Shown: one piece after another, positions 8,408 through 17,126 of the stretch
Layout of the letters: each line of letters starts with the position of its first letter
How positions within the stretch are numbered: the stretch's first letter is position 1
Assembly (NCBI RefSeq): GCF_025398155.2
Contig: NZ_CP104562.2
Coordinates: 5,580,001 to 5,644,000 of the forward strand
DNA: 64,000 nucleotides
Source: Roseateles amylovorans
GTDB taxonomy: Bacteria; Pseudomonadota; Gammaproteobacteria; Burkholderiales; Burkholderiaceae_C
Direction: 5' to 3'
Program-made: the position numbers and the translations under genes
The notes under the pieces: generated by a model
Told to the model about the DNA's origin: nothing
The model's input: only the letters and a program-made list of their open reading frames with translations
Databases searched by the model: none

Positions 8408-9323
8408 TCCCGACCACTCGCCCGCCCGCTGGGAGCGGCTCGACGCCCATCTGGGCAACGTCGGCGGGCTGACCATCCGCCGGGCTCTGCCCACGGCCAA
8501 GCGCCGCATGGTGGGTGCCTGGTGCTTTCTGGACCATGCCGGTCCGGCCGATCTCACGCCGCAAACTGCGATGCGGGTCGGGCCCCACCCCCACACCGGC
8601 CTGCAGACCTTCAGCTGGATGATCGAAGGCGAAATCCTGCACCGCGACAGCCTGGGCACCGAGCAGATGCTTCGCCCGGGTCAGGTCAATCTGATGACGG
8701 CCGGTCGCGGCATCAGCCATTCCGAGGAGTCGCGCTCTGACCGGCTGCAACTGGCCCAACTGTGGATCGCGCTGCCCGACGACCGCCGCCATGGCCCGCC
8801 CGCCTTCGAGCACTTTCCCTCGCTGCCCGCGCTGCGCGTGGGTGAATTCGACGCCACCTTGCTGGTGGGCGACTTCGACGGCCAGCGCTCGCCGGTGCCG
8901 AGCCACACGCCGCTGCTGGGCATGGACCTCAGCGCCACCTCGGCCGCGCAGGCCACGCTGTTGCTGGAGCCGGGCTTCGAATATGGCCTGATGGTGCTGG
9001 AGGGCAGCCTCTCGGTGGCCGTGAATGAAGAATCCACCGGCCTGAGCGAGCCGGGGCAACTGCTGTATGTGGCGCCCGGCGCGCAGTCGCTGCAACTGAT
9101 GTCCGGCGGGGGAAAGAGCCGGGCGCTGCTGTTGGGCGGGCCGCCGTTCCCGGAGAACGTGTTGCTGTGGTGGAACTTCGTCGGCCGGTCGAGGGCGGAG
9201 ATGGATGGCTATGCCGCCGAATGGAACGGTCGCGAAGACGGCGGTGTCTTCGGACAGGTGCGCGGCTACGAGGGGCCCCGGCTGATGGCGCCGGTGGTGC
9301 CGCCGCTGAAGACGCCGGGATGA
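8397..9323 (+). CDS. Pirin family protein
   Basis: Bicupin of 308 aa in the pirin family. The N-terminal cupin keeps the four metal ligands H64, H66 (GPHPHTGLQTF), H108 and E110 (GRGISHSEES). The C-terminal cupin begins near residue 180. Some bacterial pirins are quercetin dioxygenases and others bind enzymes such as pyruvate dehydrogenase, so the role here is unknown. Its start overlaps the end of cueR by 11 nt, so it is almost surely the third gene of the copper-inducible copA-cueR operon. A second, only distantly similar pirin lies at 12869-13741. Confidence 0.9.
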   Translation: MSFDPDHSPARWERLDAHLGNVGGLTIRRALPTAKRRMVGAWCFLDHAGPADLTPQTAMRVGPHPHTGLQTFSWMIEGEILHRDSLGTEQMLRPGQVNLMTAGRGISHSEESRSDRLQLAQLWIALPDDRRHGPPAFEHFPSLPALRVGEFDATLLVGDFDGQRSPVPSHTPLLGMDLSATSAAQATLLLEPGFEYGLMVLEGSLSVAVNEESTGLSEPGQLLYVAPGAQSLQLMSGGGKSRALLLGGPPFPENVLLWWNFVGRSRAEMDGYAAEWNGREDGGVFGQVRGYEGPRLMAPVVPPLKTPG

Positions 9324-9384
9324 GCCGGGATGGGCCAGGACGCGCCGGGATGAGCCGACACGTCGGGCGTCTCCTGCCTTTCCA

Positions 9385-12300
9385 TCACAAGACCCCACCG
9401 GCGAAGCGACGAATCTCGTTGGCTTGCACCGCGCCGAGCATGCCGTAGTGAAGCGCATCACGCAGCGCCACATTCACCGTCGCTCGCAGGTTGGAGGGCA
9501 GATCGCCGTTGAAGGCGGGCCCCAGCAGACCGGCCGCCTCCGCCGTGCTGAGCATGCCAGCCCCGACGGCCTCGAAGAGGACGCTGGCATAACGGTTCAG
9601 CCCCTTCTCGACCGGACTGTGGTCCTGCATCAAGTCGCCCAAATCAATGGCATTGCCGCGAAACCCTTGAGACAGCACCGCCCTCACCTCCTTTTTTTGG
9701 AAGCGAAGCTCGCGATAGGCTCGCCGCGTGGCCTCCCACAATTCGCTGACATGCGCGTCTGCATTGCGTTGAAGCGCGGACCGCAGGGCAAAGCCGCCCT
9801 TGGGATCCTGGCGGGTGAACAATTCAAACAGATCCTTGTTGGACAGCAGGCCTCTGCGGGCGGCTGACAGCATGCCGTCGAGCAGGATCTCCATCGATTC
9901 GGCCGGCGCCTGCGTGGAGGCCTGCAGCAAGTCCTGCCGATCGCCGTCCCTGGCCTTGAACAGGCGCCGCAATTCCGCCGGCGTCACGGCCTCGCTGGCC
10001 GCCGCTGCGGTCACGGCGGAGACCCAGGCGCGCAGCGCCCCCGGGTGCGCCAGGGCGAGGTGGGCGGCCGGCTGGTTTTTATCGGAGGTCGACGCGAGCA
10101 GCAACAGCAACTCCGTGTGCGACAACCACCCCGACCGATGGGCGTGCGTCACCACATCCAGGTAGCGCTTCACCTTCGACGCATGCCCTTGTTCCATCGC
10201 GTGCGCCAGCGGCCGAACACCCGCGCTGTCGGCGGCCCCCAGCAAGCTCGCCACCTGCTCGGGTCGCAGCGAACCTCGCCGGCCCATGTTCATCACCGCC
10301 TCCAGGTACTCGCCCAGCGACGCGTCGTCGGCCTTTCCCATCAGGACGCTCAGCACCGCGTTCCAGTGCTTGCTGCTGCCCTGGACCAACTGCATCAGTT
10401 GATAGTCGGTCAGCCAACCGTCGCGGTAGGCCGTTTCCGCATGGGACAGATAGCGGCTCAGCGATGCATTCGGAGCCGCCAGCACAGCGGCACGCGCGGC
10501 ATAGCGCCCATAGCGGTTGCTGCTCGACAAGGACCTCCACACCTCCTTGGGGGCGAGCCACCCTTGGGCCGCGGCATTCATGATCGTTTTCAGCCAGAGC
10601 TCGATCGTGTCGTCGCGACGCTGGGCCATCGCCTGGGCGAGCGCGGACTCGGCACCCGCCTTCTTCGTGAACACGCGGTCATCCAACATGGCGGCCACCA
10701 ACGCCGGCGTCTTCAGCACCCCCTGTTGCATCGCCCGGTGGAGGGCGCTCACATACGCGAGAATCACCTTGGTATGGCCCGAGCTCAGCGCATGCGACAC
10801 CCCGGTGTTCATGACGTTGGCGGTGGTGTTGGCGCCCATCATCGAGGCCACCAGGTTTTCCTCCGACATCGCGCCGCGCTGGCACAACGTGATGAAGAAG
10901 TTCGCGCGAGCACGCGTTTGCAGGGAGTCGCCCTCTCTCATCGCGACCAGTTGCAGCGGTTCATTCGAGCTGTGCCGGCCGATTTGCGCGGCCAGCAGTT
11001 CATCCGGTGACATCGCCGACGAGGCGTTGATCAACAGTTCAAGCCAGGGGCGCATCTCGGCGAATTTGGCGCGGGACAGCGCGGCGTGAAGGTGCGCATG
11101 GGCATCGGTTCGACGCCAGCTCTCCCGGGCCGCTGCGGGCGCCTGTTTCCACGGCAGCGCGTCCAGCACGGCCACTTCGCGCTCGCTCGCAGCGGCCATC
11201 GCCAGATGGTCTCGCACCGGCGGCAGCCCGGCACCCTTGTGCTGACGGATCCATTCGACCAGGCGATCGGCGCCCAGGCGCCGCAGCAGCAGGCCGGCCA
11301 CCTCCGCCGACGCCACCCAGTGGGGCTGCAGGGTGGCGAGCGCCGTGTCGCTCGCCGTCGGGATGGCGGACAGCGCGATCGCCTCTCGCGTGGCCACTGT
11401 GCGCACCGGGGGACGGCGCACGCCCGACGGGCAAGCGGTCCGTGGATCATCGAGCAGCGTCAGTGCGTGCCAGGTGGGCGGTGTGTCGAACGCGGGCTCG
11501 TCGTCAGTTCGCACCACCAGCAGCCCGTCGCGCAGGCCAAGCAGCACCCGATGCTCTGACCCGTCCACCCAGCCGATCAGCTTCTCCGGCGCCACCGGAT
11601 CCAGTCCCTTCGCCTGCTCCAGATTGCGCAGGATGGCAGCGGTCAGCAACGTGTTGTCCTGCATCAGGCCGAGGGTCTGCCCGGTCAGGATGTCCGATCG
11701 CACCACGCATTGGTCGGAGAATTTCCCGAGCTTCAGTTCCAGCTCGGCGGTGACGATCGACAGCAGACCCCGATGCGCGTCCAGATTGAGATCCAGCGGC
11801 ACACTCCCGAGCAGCTCATGCAGCCGATCCCGAACCGTCTCCAGCGCCTGGGTGGCCATCAGGCGGGCCACGCTCACCGGCGTCACCCGCTCCACCAGGT
11901 CGTCCCGGCAGGCCCGGACATCCTGGAGGGTCAGGATGGGGTTCTTCAAATAGGTGTCGGCGCCCATCTCGTCCGCGCCGGGAAGGCCCAGCCATTTGGC
12001 CAGCAGCGCGACATAGTGCATCTCGTAATGGGCCGGCGAATACCGATCGTGCAGGTTGCGCTGGACATTGCGGCGAACGTGATCGGTCACGACCGCGCGT
12101 TGCATGTCGGCGCGCGTCTGCGCTGCCAGGCTGCAGACGCCGCCGCCCGCGCGTTGGAGTGCGTGCCGCGTGTCCTGGATCACCTGGAGCACGCGCGTGG
12201 CGCAGTGTTCAAGGCCCTGGATGAATTCCTCCATTTCAGCGGCCCGGAGTGCCTCCGGGAGGGAGGCATCCGTCACCAGATCGGCGATCCGCTCCAGATC

Positions 12301-12681
12301 CCGTTTGCCGCTGCCGTAGATCTGGGGCAGGTAATTGCTTGTCGCCAGACGCCCGTCGCGGTGATTGATATCGACCTGCAGGTTCGTCATCTGCTGATCG
12401 GCGCGGCCAGGATTGCGCATCGGGAGCGCCAGCACAGCCTGATGGATCCGAGCGATGGCCTGGGTCAGCTCGGCGCGGGCCTGATCAAACGTCGGACCTT
12501 GCTGGAAGCGTAGGAAGGCCTGTTGACTGCCGTCCAGGCGACCGTCGTAGTAGATGCGCCCCGCTTCGGTCGTCGGCCTGGAGGACGGCCGCACCAAGGA
12601 CTCATCCAGCGAGCGACGGAAACCGGCATCGACCTCGGGGCGCGCGGCCGTCGAACTCGGCAAGGGCATGGGAAAGCTCAT
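9385..12681 (-). CDS. Uncharacterised 1098-aa protein: unknown N-terminal domain plus about eleven ~48-residue repeats
   Basis: Not recognised by name. Residues 1-55 are Ser/Pro/Arg-rich with no Sec signal. Residues 60-412 form a domain shared, in the same register, with the 459-aa product at 15628-17007: GKR at 125-127 and an LMQDN/LLDDS segment at 339-343 fall at identical positions in both. From about 540 to the end there are about eleven degenerate helical repeats of 46-53 residues with the consensus AL..A...G....V..YL.AV..A...GWL...EL..LL. The GxL positions recur near 602, 653, 706, 754, 802, 850, 896, 943, 992, 1041 and 1079. No transmembrane helix is evident. The size, the absence of a signal, and a unique domain followed by ankyrin/HEAT-like repeats resemble type III effectors, including the ShET2/EspL kind, but no catalytic motif or hrp/PIP promoter box was found, so this is only a hypothesis. 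It lies 187 bp downstream of the pirin gene on the same strand. Confidence 0.8.
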   Translation of the reverse strand: MSFPMPLPSSTAARPEVDAGFRRSLDESLVRPSSRPTTEAGRIYYDGRLDGSQQAFLRFQQGPTFDQARAELTQAIARIHQAVLALPMRNPGRADQQMTNLQVDINHRDGRLATSNYLPQIYGSGKRDLERIADLVTDASLPEALRAAEMEEFIQGLEHCATRVLQVIQDTRHALQRAGGGVCSLAAQTRADMQRAVVTDHVRRNVQRNLHDRYSPAHYEMHYVALLAKWLGLPGADEMGADTYLKNPILTLQDVRACRDDLVERVTPVSVARLMATQALETVRDRLHELLGSVPLDLNLDAHRGLLSIVTAELELKLGKFSDQCVVRSDILTGQTLGLMQDNTLLTAAILRNLEQAKGLDPVAPEKLIGWVDGSEHRVLLGLRDGLLVVRTDDEPAFDTPPTWHALTLLDDPRTACPSGVRRPPVRTVATREAIALSAIPTASDTALATLQPHWVASAEVAGLLLRRLGADRLVEWIRQHKGAGLPPVRDHLAMAAASEREVAVLDALPWKQAPAAARESWRRTDAHAHLHAALSRAKFAEMRPWLELLINASSAMSPDELLAAQIGRHSSNEPLQLVAMREGDSLQTRARANFFITLCQRGAMSEENLVASMMGANTTANVMNTGVSHALSSGHTKVILAYVSALHRAMQQGVLKTPALVAAMLDDRVFTKKAGAESALAQAMAQRRDDTIELWLKTIMNAAAQGWLAPKEVWRSLSSSNRYGRYAARAAVLAAPNASLSRYLSHAETAYRDGWLTDYQLMQLVQGSSKHWNAVLSVLMGKADDASLGEYLEAVMNMGRRGSLRPEQVASLLGAADSAGVRPLAHAMEQGHASKVKRYLDVVTHAHRSGWLSHTELLLLLASTSDKNQPAAHLALAHPGALRAWVSAVTAAAASEAVTPAELRRLFKARDGDRQDLLQASTQAPAESMEILLDGMLSAARRGLLSNKDLFELFTRQDPKGGFALRSALQRNADAHVSELWEATRRAYRELRFQKKEVRAVLSQGFRGNAIDLGDLMQDHSPVEKGLNRYASVLFEAVGAGMLSTAEAAGLLGPAFNGDLPSNLRATVNVALRDALHYGMLGAVQANEIRRFAGGVL

Positions 12682-12868
12682 CGGGCAGGCTCCGCAAAAA
12701 ACTGGGGCACAGTCTCCGAGCCCAAGCCGTTCACGAGGAATCCTCAGCCCACATGCGTTTCGCCGTGCCGATGCCTTTTATGAAGGAGCCCCCCCTTGAT
12801 CGAGGCAAGCGCCGAGGCGCGCCGGGTCACCCCAGAACGCCGCGGAAAGCCGCGGAAAGCCGCGAGCT

Positions 12869-13741
12869 TCAGGCGAACTTGCCGGCCTGGAAGTCCCGCA
12901 CCGCCTGCAGCAATTCACCCTCGGTGTTCATCACGAAGGGGCCGTACTGGGCGATCGGTTCATTCAGCGGCCGGCCGGCCACCAGGATGGCCTGCGTGCC
13001 CTCCTCTGCCGCGGTGAAGCGAACACCGTCCGAGCCCGGCGTGTTGGCCAGGAGGGCCATGCGTCCGCTGGGAACCAGGCAACCGGTGTCGAACCGCAGA
13101 CCGCCGCGATAGACGTAGAGGAACGCGTTGTGTGCGGCCGGGATGGCCTGTTCAAAGCGGGTGCCTGGCTCGAGGTGCACATCCAGATAGAGGGGCTGCG
13201 TCGCCTCGCGTTGCATCGCGCCGACCACGCCGTGGCTTTCACCGGCGATGACGCGCACCCGCGCGCCCGGCAGTTCGACCTCGGGAATCTCGCCGCTTGG
13301 AATGTCGCGGTACCACGGGTCCCGCATCTTGTCGCGGCCCGGCAGGTTCAGCCACAGCTGGAAGCCTTCCATCCGGCCCTCCTGCTGCTCCGGCAGCTCG
13401 GAATGGACCAGACCGCGGCCCGCCGTCATCCATTGCACGCCGCCGGTGCCGAGCAGGCCCTCGTTGCCGGCAGAGTCGCGATGGCGCATGCGCCCCTCCA
13501 GCATGTAGGTGACGGTCTCGAAGCCGCGGTGCGGATGGTCGGGAAAGCCGGCGATGTAGTCGTCGGCGCTGTCCGAGCCGAAGGCATCCAGCATCAGGAA
13601 AGGATCCAGCCGACGCTGCAGGTCCCGGGTCAGCACCCGGGTCAGCTTGACGCCGGCACCGTCGCTGGTGGCCACGCCCTGGATCAGGCGCTCGACCTGG
13701 CGGGGCGTCGCGATCGTGGTGGCATGGAGGGCGGCGGTCAT
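12869..13741 (-). CDS. Pirin family protein
   Basis: A 290-aa bicupin of the pirin/YhhW group. It has the metal site DHPHRGFETVTYML (H69, H71) and GRGLVHSE (H113, E115), and the C-terminal cupin extends to the end. YhhW-type members oxidise flavonols such as quercetin in vitro. The start (MTAALHATT) is preceded by AAAGGAC on the minus strand. It follows azoR by 94 bp on the same strand and probably shares its promoter, which is under the divergent LysR gene. The combination azoreductase plus pirin suggests a response to quinones or flavonoids. Confidence 0.92.
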   Translation of the reverse strand: MTAALHATTIATPRQVERLIQGVATSDGAGVKLTRVLTRDLQRRLDPFLMLDAFGSDSADDYIAGFPDHPHRGFETVTYMLEGRMRHRDSAGNEGLLGTGGVQWMTAGRGLVHSELPEQQEGRMEGFQLWLNLPGRDKMRDPWYRDIPSGEIPEVELPGARVRVIAGESHGVVGAMQREATQPLYLDVHLEPGTRFEQAIPAAHNAFLYVYRGGLRFDTGCLVPSGRMALLANTPGSDGVRFTAAEEGTQAILVAGRPLNEPIAQYGPFVMNTEGELLQAVRDFQAGKFA

Positions 13742-13835
13742 GGCGGAAGTCCTTTCGTTGACTTTGCGTGATGAGAAATGCAGACAGGGGCCGACAGAGG
13801 CTGACAGGGCGGCGGCCCGAAGCCGCCGCGCGCGC

Positions 13836-14462
13836 TCAGGCGGCTTGCGCTTCGCCCAGCAGGGCGGCGATCTCGGCGCGGGCGCTGGCCAGGCCGGCGG
13901 CGGCCGCCTCCGGACCCATGTTCAGGCCCTCGGCGTAGACGAATTCCACATCCGTCATGCCCAGGAATGCCAGCGTGACCTTCAGGTAAGGCACGACGTT
14001 GTCCGACGGCTGACCCCGATGCACACCGCCGCGCGACGACACCACGATGACCTTCTTGCCGGTCACCAGGCCTTCCGGACCATTGGCACCGTAGCGGAAG
14101 GTCACGCCAGCACGCGCCACGCCGTCGATCCAGTTCTTCAGCTGCGAGCTGACGCCGAAGTTGATCATCGGTGCGGCCAGCACGACGACGTCCGCCGCCA
14201 TCAGTTCGGCGATCAACTGATCGCTCACGGCGACGCGGGCCTGCTGCGCCTCGGTGCGCTGATCGGCCGGGGTGAACAGCGCGCCCAGGGCGGCTTCGTC
14301 CATCGGCGGCAGCGGCTGGGTCGACAGGTCGTGCACAACGGTCTTGGCTCCGGCATTGCGGGCGGTCAGTGCCTGCACGACTTCATTGGCCAGCAGGGTC
14401 GAGACCGAACCTTGGCCGTCTTGCAGGCGGCGGGCGCTGGAGTTGATTTGCAGAATGTTCAT
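13836..14462 (-). CDS. azoR: FMN-dependent NADH:quinone oxidoreductase/azoreductase
   Basis: Flavodoxin-fold AzoR of 208 aa. It reduces quinones by two electrons and can split azo dyes in vitro, using FMN and NADH. Conserved segments: MNILQINSSAR (FMN phosphate loop, residues 1-11), APMINFGVSSQLKNWID (about 93-109) and VVSSRGGV (about 137-144). The ATG at 14462 has GGAG in front (minus strand) and matches family N-termini. An in-frame start at 14513 adds 17 unlike residues. A 28-bp palindrome lies in the 195-bp gap to the divergent LysR gene. Confidence 0.94.
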   Translation of the reverse strand: MNILQINSSARRLQDGQGSVSTLLANEVVQALTARNAGAKTVVHDLSTQPLPPMDEAALGALFTPADQRTEAQQARVAVSDQLIAELMAADVVVLAAPMINFGVSSQLKNWIDGVARAGVTFRYGANGPEGLVTGKKVIVVSSRGGVHRGQPSDNVVPYLKVTLAFLGMTDVEFVYAEGLNMGPEAAAAGLASARAEIAALLGEAQAA

Positions 14463-14546
14463 GGCGATCTCCGTGGAACGGTGGTGTGAGGGAATGGAGC
14501 TCACTGTATTCATCCACCCTACGCACCAGAAGCCCTCAGACTGGAT

Positions 14547-14574
14547 AAGATTGTTCCATTACACGAACAATCTT
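14547..14574. promoter_or_regulatory. Perfect inverted repeat, likely LysR operator
   Basis: AAGATTGTTC (14547-14556) and GAACAATCTT (14565-14574) are exact reverse complements around an 8-bp AT-richer spacer, in the shared azoR/lysR control region. It contains the ATTGTTC...GAACAAT dyad expected for a LysR-type recognition site and lies 84 bp before the LysR start and 85 bp before azoR. Confidence 0.8.
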
Positions 14575-14657
14575 CTTCACCGCCTGCCTGTGTCGACCCA
14601 CACCGGTGGGGAGTTGGTACAGACGCCGGCGGCCCGCCCTCGAATGAAAGCGATCTC

Positions 14658-15599
14658 ATGAGCCTGGATGCCGATGACCTGCTGGTGTTCGCCCGCGTGA
14701 TGGAATCCGGCAGCTTCAGCCGCGCCGCGGAGCGGATGCAACTGCCGAAGTCCACCGTCTCGCGGCGCATTGCGGCGCTGGAAGAGCGCCTGGGCGAGAA
14801 ACTGCTGCAGCGCTCCACCAGGCGCCTCACCCTGACCGAGTTCGGCCAAGGGGTGCTGGAGCATGCGCGCGCCTTGGCGGGCGAGGTCGATGGTGCGCTG
14901 GCCCTGGCGCTGCACCGTCAGCAGCGGCCGACCGGCCGGCTGCGAGTGTCCATGCCCGCCGACTTCGCTCACCAGATGCTCACCGCCACCTTGAGCGAAT
15001 TCGTCGGCCTCTATCCCGAGGTTCAACTGGAGCTGGACCTGTCGCCGCGGCGGGTGGACCTGATTGCCGAAGGCTTTGACATCGCGGTCCGCATGGGTGA
15101 ACTGCCGGCGGACAGCCAACTCGCCGCACGGCGCCTGGCCATGTTCGGCAGCGGCCTGTATGCCTCACCGGACTATCTGCGGCGCCATGGCGAACCGCAG
15201 TTGCCGGAAGCGCTGACCAGCATGCATGGCCTGATGATCCTCGGCCGCAGTGGCGACGCCCTGCCGTGGCGGCTGTTCGGCATTCACGACGGGCGCGCCG
15301 ATGAACAACGCGAATGGGTCGGCGTACCCGAGCGCCGCACCCTGGCCAACGCGCCGGACATGCTGCTGCAGTTTGCTCGCGCCGGACTAGGCATCACCTG
15401 GGTCGGCAACCACTATGCGCAGGCCTTCGTCGAGCGTCAGGAGTTGGTCCGGGTGCTGCCGCAGTGGTGCGCCGAGCCCTCGACCTGCTGGGCGGTGTTT
15501 CCGCAGCGGCGTCTGATGCCGCTGCGCACGCGCCTGTTTCTGGAGGCGATGGCCACGGCCCTGGCGCCGCTCGACCAGTCGGAGATGTTCGGCCGCTGA
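14658..15599 (+). CDS. LysR family transcriptional regulator
   Basis: A 313-aa LysR-type regulator. The N-terminal winged HTH spans about residues 1-62 (FSRAAERMQLPKSTVSRRIA at 19-38), followed by the two-lobe inducer-binding domain. It is divergent from azoR-pirin, with a 28-bp perfect palindrome between, so it most likely controls those genes in response to a quinone- or flavonoid-type inducer. That target is inferred from position. The gene ends 29 bp before the end of the convergent unknown gene. Confidence 0.92.
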   Translation: MSLDADDLLVFARVMESGSFSRAAERMQLPKSTVSRRIAALEERLGEKLLQRSTRRLTLTEFGQGVLEHARALAGEVDGALALALHRQQRPTGRLRVSMPADFAHQMLTATLSEFVGLYPEVQLELDLSPRRVDLIAEGFDIAVRMGELPADSQLAARRLAMFGSGLYASPDYLRRHGEPQLPEALTSMHGLMILGRSGDALPWRLFGIHDGRADEQREWVGVPERRTLANAPDMLLQFARAGLGITWVGNHYAQAFVERQELVRVLPQWCAEPSTCWAVFPQRRLMPLRTRLFLEAMATALAPLDQSEMFGR

Positions 15600-15627
15600 C
15601 GACGGGCCTCCCGCCGTCGGCCATGCC

Positions 15628-17007
15628 TCACCACTCGGTCCACCCTGTCGGCAGGCGCCGGTCGGAGTCTTCCGGCTCATTGCGCAAGGCCGCCTCCGCC
15701 AGCAGTGGCCTCCATCGTGACGACATCGACGAATCCGGTCGGTGCGCTTCGTCGAAGCCTGCCGGACGATCCAGATGCGCCAGGTCATCGATCTGAACGG
15801 CATGGCGCATCCCAGGCCTCGGCGCGCCGTCCTCCTGCACAAACACGATCTGCTCACCGACGTGATACAGCGACAGACGCTGGTGGGCATTCCCACAGGC
15901 GCCGATGCGCTGCGGCTGGGGAGGCGCCACCATCCCCCCTTCAGCCATGTGCTCCAGGATCCGCATGGCCAGGCGGTTCGAGTCATCGAGCAGACGTCGG
16001 CCGGCCGAGGGAGAACGTGTCGCGACCACATCCAGTGCACTGAGCGGGCCCAGGCGCGCTCGCAACGGCGCGAGTGCCGCCTCGAGGGCTTCGACATCCC
16101 CCTTGCGCTGACCGTCGTAGGTCTGCCAGGTCAAGCCTTGAGGGGCCTGGTTCAATCGGGCCTTCGCTTCAACCAGGGCCCCTCGTGCCAAGGCGGCGGC
16201 CACGGCGGCCGGCGACGCTGCGGCACGCATGGCGCTCTCGCATCGATTGACCGTTTCCGGGCTGCTGTCGAAACTCGCGGGCAGACGCGCGGGGTCGTCA
16301 GACTGGATCACACCCAACAGCTGCAGCATCTGGTCGGCATCGGTCACGGTGTGGCGATGGCGAATCGCAGCGGGCGCACGGTCATGCGAGTGCAATTGAC
16401 GCATGAAGGCATACACAGCCGTCGACTGCAGTTCCCCCCGCACCTCGCTGGCCGCACGCTCCGGCGGGCCGAGATGTGCATAGTGCAGGTAGGTCAGGGC
16501 CCGAGTGAAACATGCCGAGGCACTCTCCCTCGACGCCACATCCGGAAACAGTCGGTCCAGACACCGCGCTTTCGTGGAAACATCCAGGCCCGGATGGCGC
16601 AACGCCGCCAGCAAGTCCTCCAGCCAGCGCTTGCCGAAGCCGAAGAGATAGCCGCGCTCGGGCGTATCCCTCCGATCGGGTGGCGCGTCTACCAGGTCAC
16701 GGCGCCACTGCGCGAGGCGGGCCAAGCCAGGCTCGTGGCGGCGTACGGCCCATTCGGTCAGCTCCGCCCACGCCTGCCGGAGCTCCGCCTGTGCGAGCAG
16801 GAATGCGTCACTGCGACAAAACGCGTCAAAGCTTTGATGCTCGCCGGCGTCGGTCAGGCCGGTGTAGGAATGGGAAGGCGTGAGCGCATCCGGATGGCGC
16901 GCGATGCCGACGCCCCGGGTGGCGTCGATCGAGACCGATGACGGCGCACCCTCTTCGTCGATGGGAGGAAGGGCACCGGACGAGGTGGCGGCGAGGGAAG
17001 GAATCAT
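15628..17007 (-). CDS. Uncharacterised 459-aa protein, paralogue of the N-terminal domain of the 1098-aa protein
   Basis: Not recognised by name. From the ATG at 17007 it is collinear with residues 1-412 of the product at 9385-12681. Shared points include (LA/AR)AEL.QA near 70-80, GFGKRWLEDLL versus GSGKRDLERIA (both GKR at 125-127), a conserved Cys followed by TRAL/TRVL near 160-170, and LLDDSNRLAMRILEHMA versus LMQDNTLLTAAILRNLE at 339, followed by similar strands ending in RHAVQIDD/WHALTLLDD. It lacks the repeat region and instead ends in a short polar tail (DRRLPTGWTEW). The N-terminus is rich in Ser, Pro and Ala without a Sec signal. A GTG at 17094 would add 29 residues and break the register, so 17007 is preferred. 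Being secreted as an effector is possible but unproven. Confidence 0.78.
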   Translation of the reverse strand: MIPSLAATSSGALPPIDEEGAPSSVSIDATRGVGIARHPDALTPSHSYTGLTDAGEHQSFDAFCRSDAFLLAQAELRQAWAELTEWAVRRHEPGLARLAQWRRDLVDAPPDRRDTPERGYLFGFGKRWLEDLLAALRHPGLDVSTKARCLDRLFPDVASRESASACFTRALTYLHYAHLGPPERAASEVRGELQSTAVYAFMRQLHSHDRAPAAIRHRHTVTDADQMLQLLGVIQSDDPARLPASFDSSPETVNRCESAMRAAASPAAVAAALARGALVEAKARLNQAPQGLTWQTYDGQRKGDVEALEAALAPLRARLGPLSALDVVATRSPSAGRRLLDDSNRLAMRILEHMAEGGMVAPPQPQRIGACGNAHQRLSLYHVGEQIVFVQEDGAPRPGMRHAVQIDDLAHLDRPAGFDEAHRPDSSMSSRWRPLLAEAALRNEPEDSDRRLPTGWTEW

Positions 17008-17126
17008 GGCGACAAGCGTTTCCGAAGCGAAGCACTCGTGATGAGTCCTTCGCTCTGACCACTTGTTCCAGCCACCCCTCCGACGCTCACCCACGGGCGC
17101 CGACGGCGCCTGCGCCGCTCAGTCGA

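Noticed and set aside
12682..12868. A PIP or hrp box upstream of the 1098-aa gene
   Set aside because: I looked for TTCG-N16-TTCG and GGAACC-N15/16-CCAC patterns on both strands and saw none, so type III regulation is not supported by a promoter motif.
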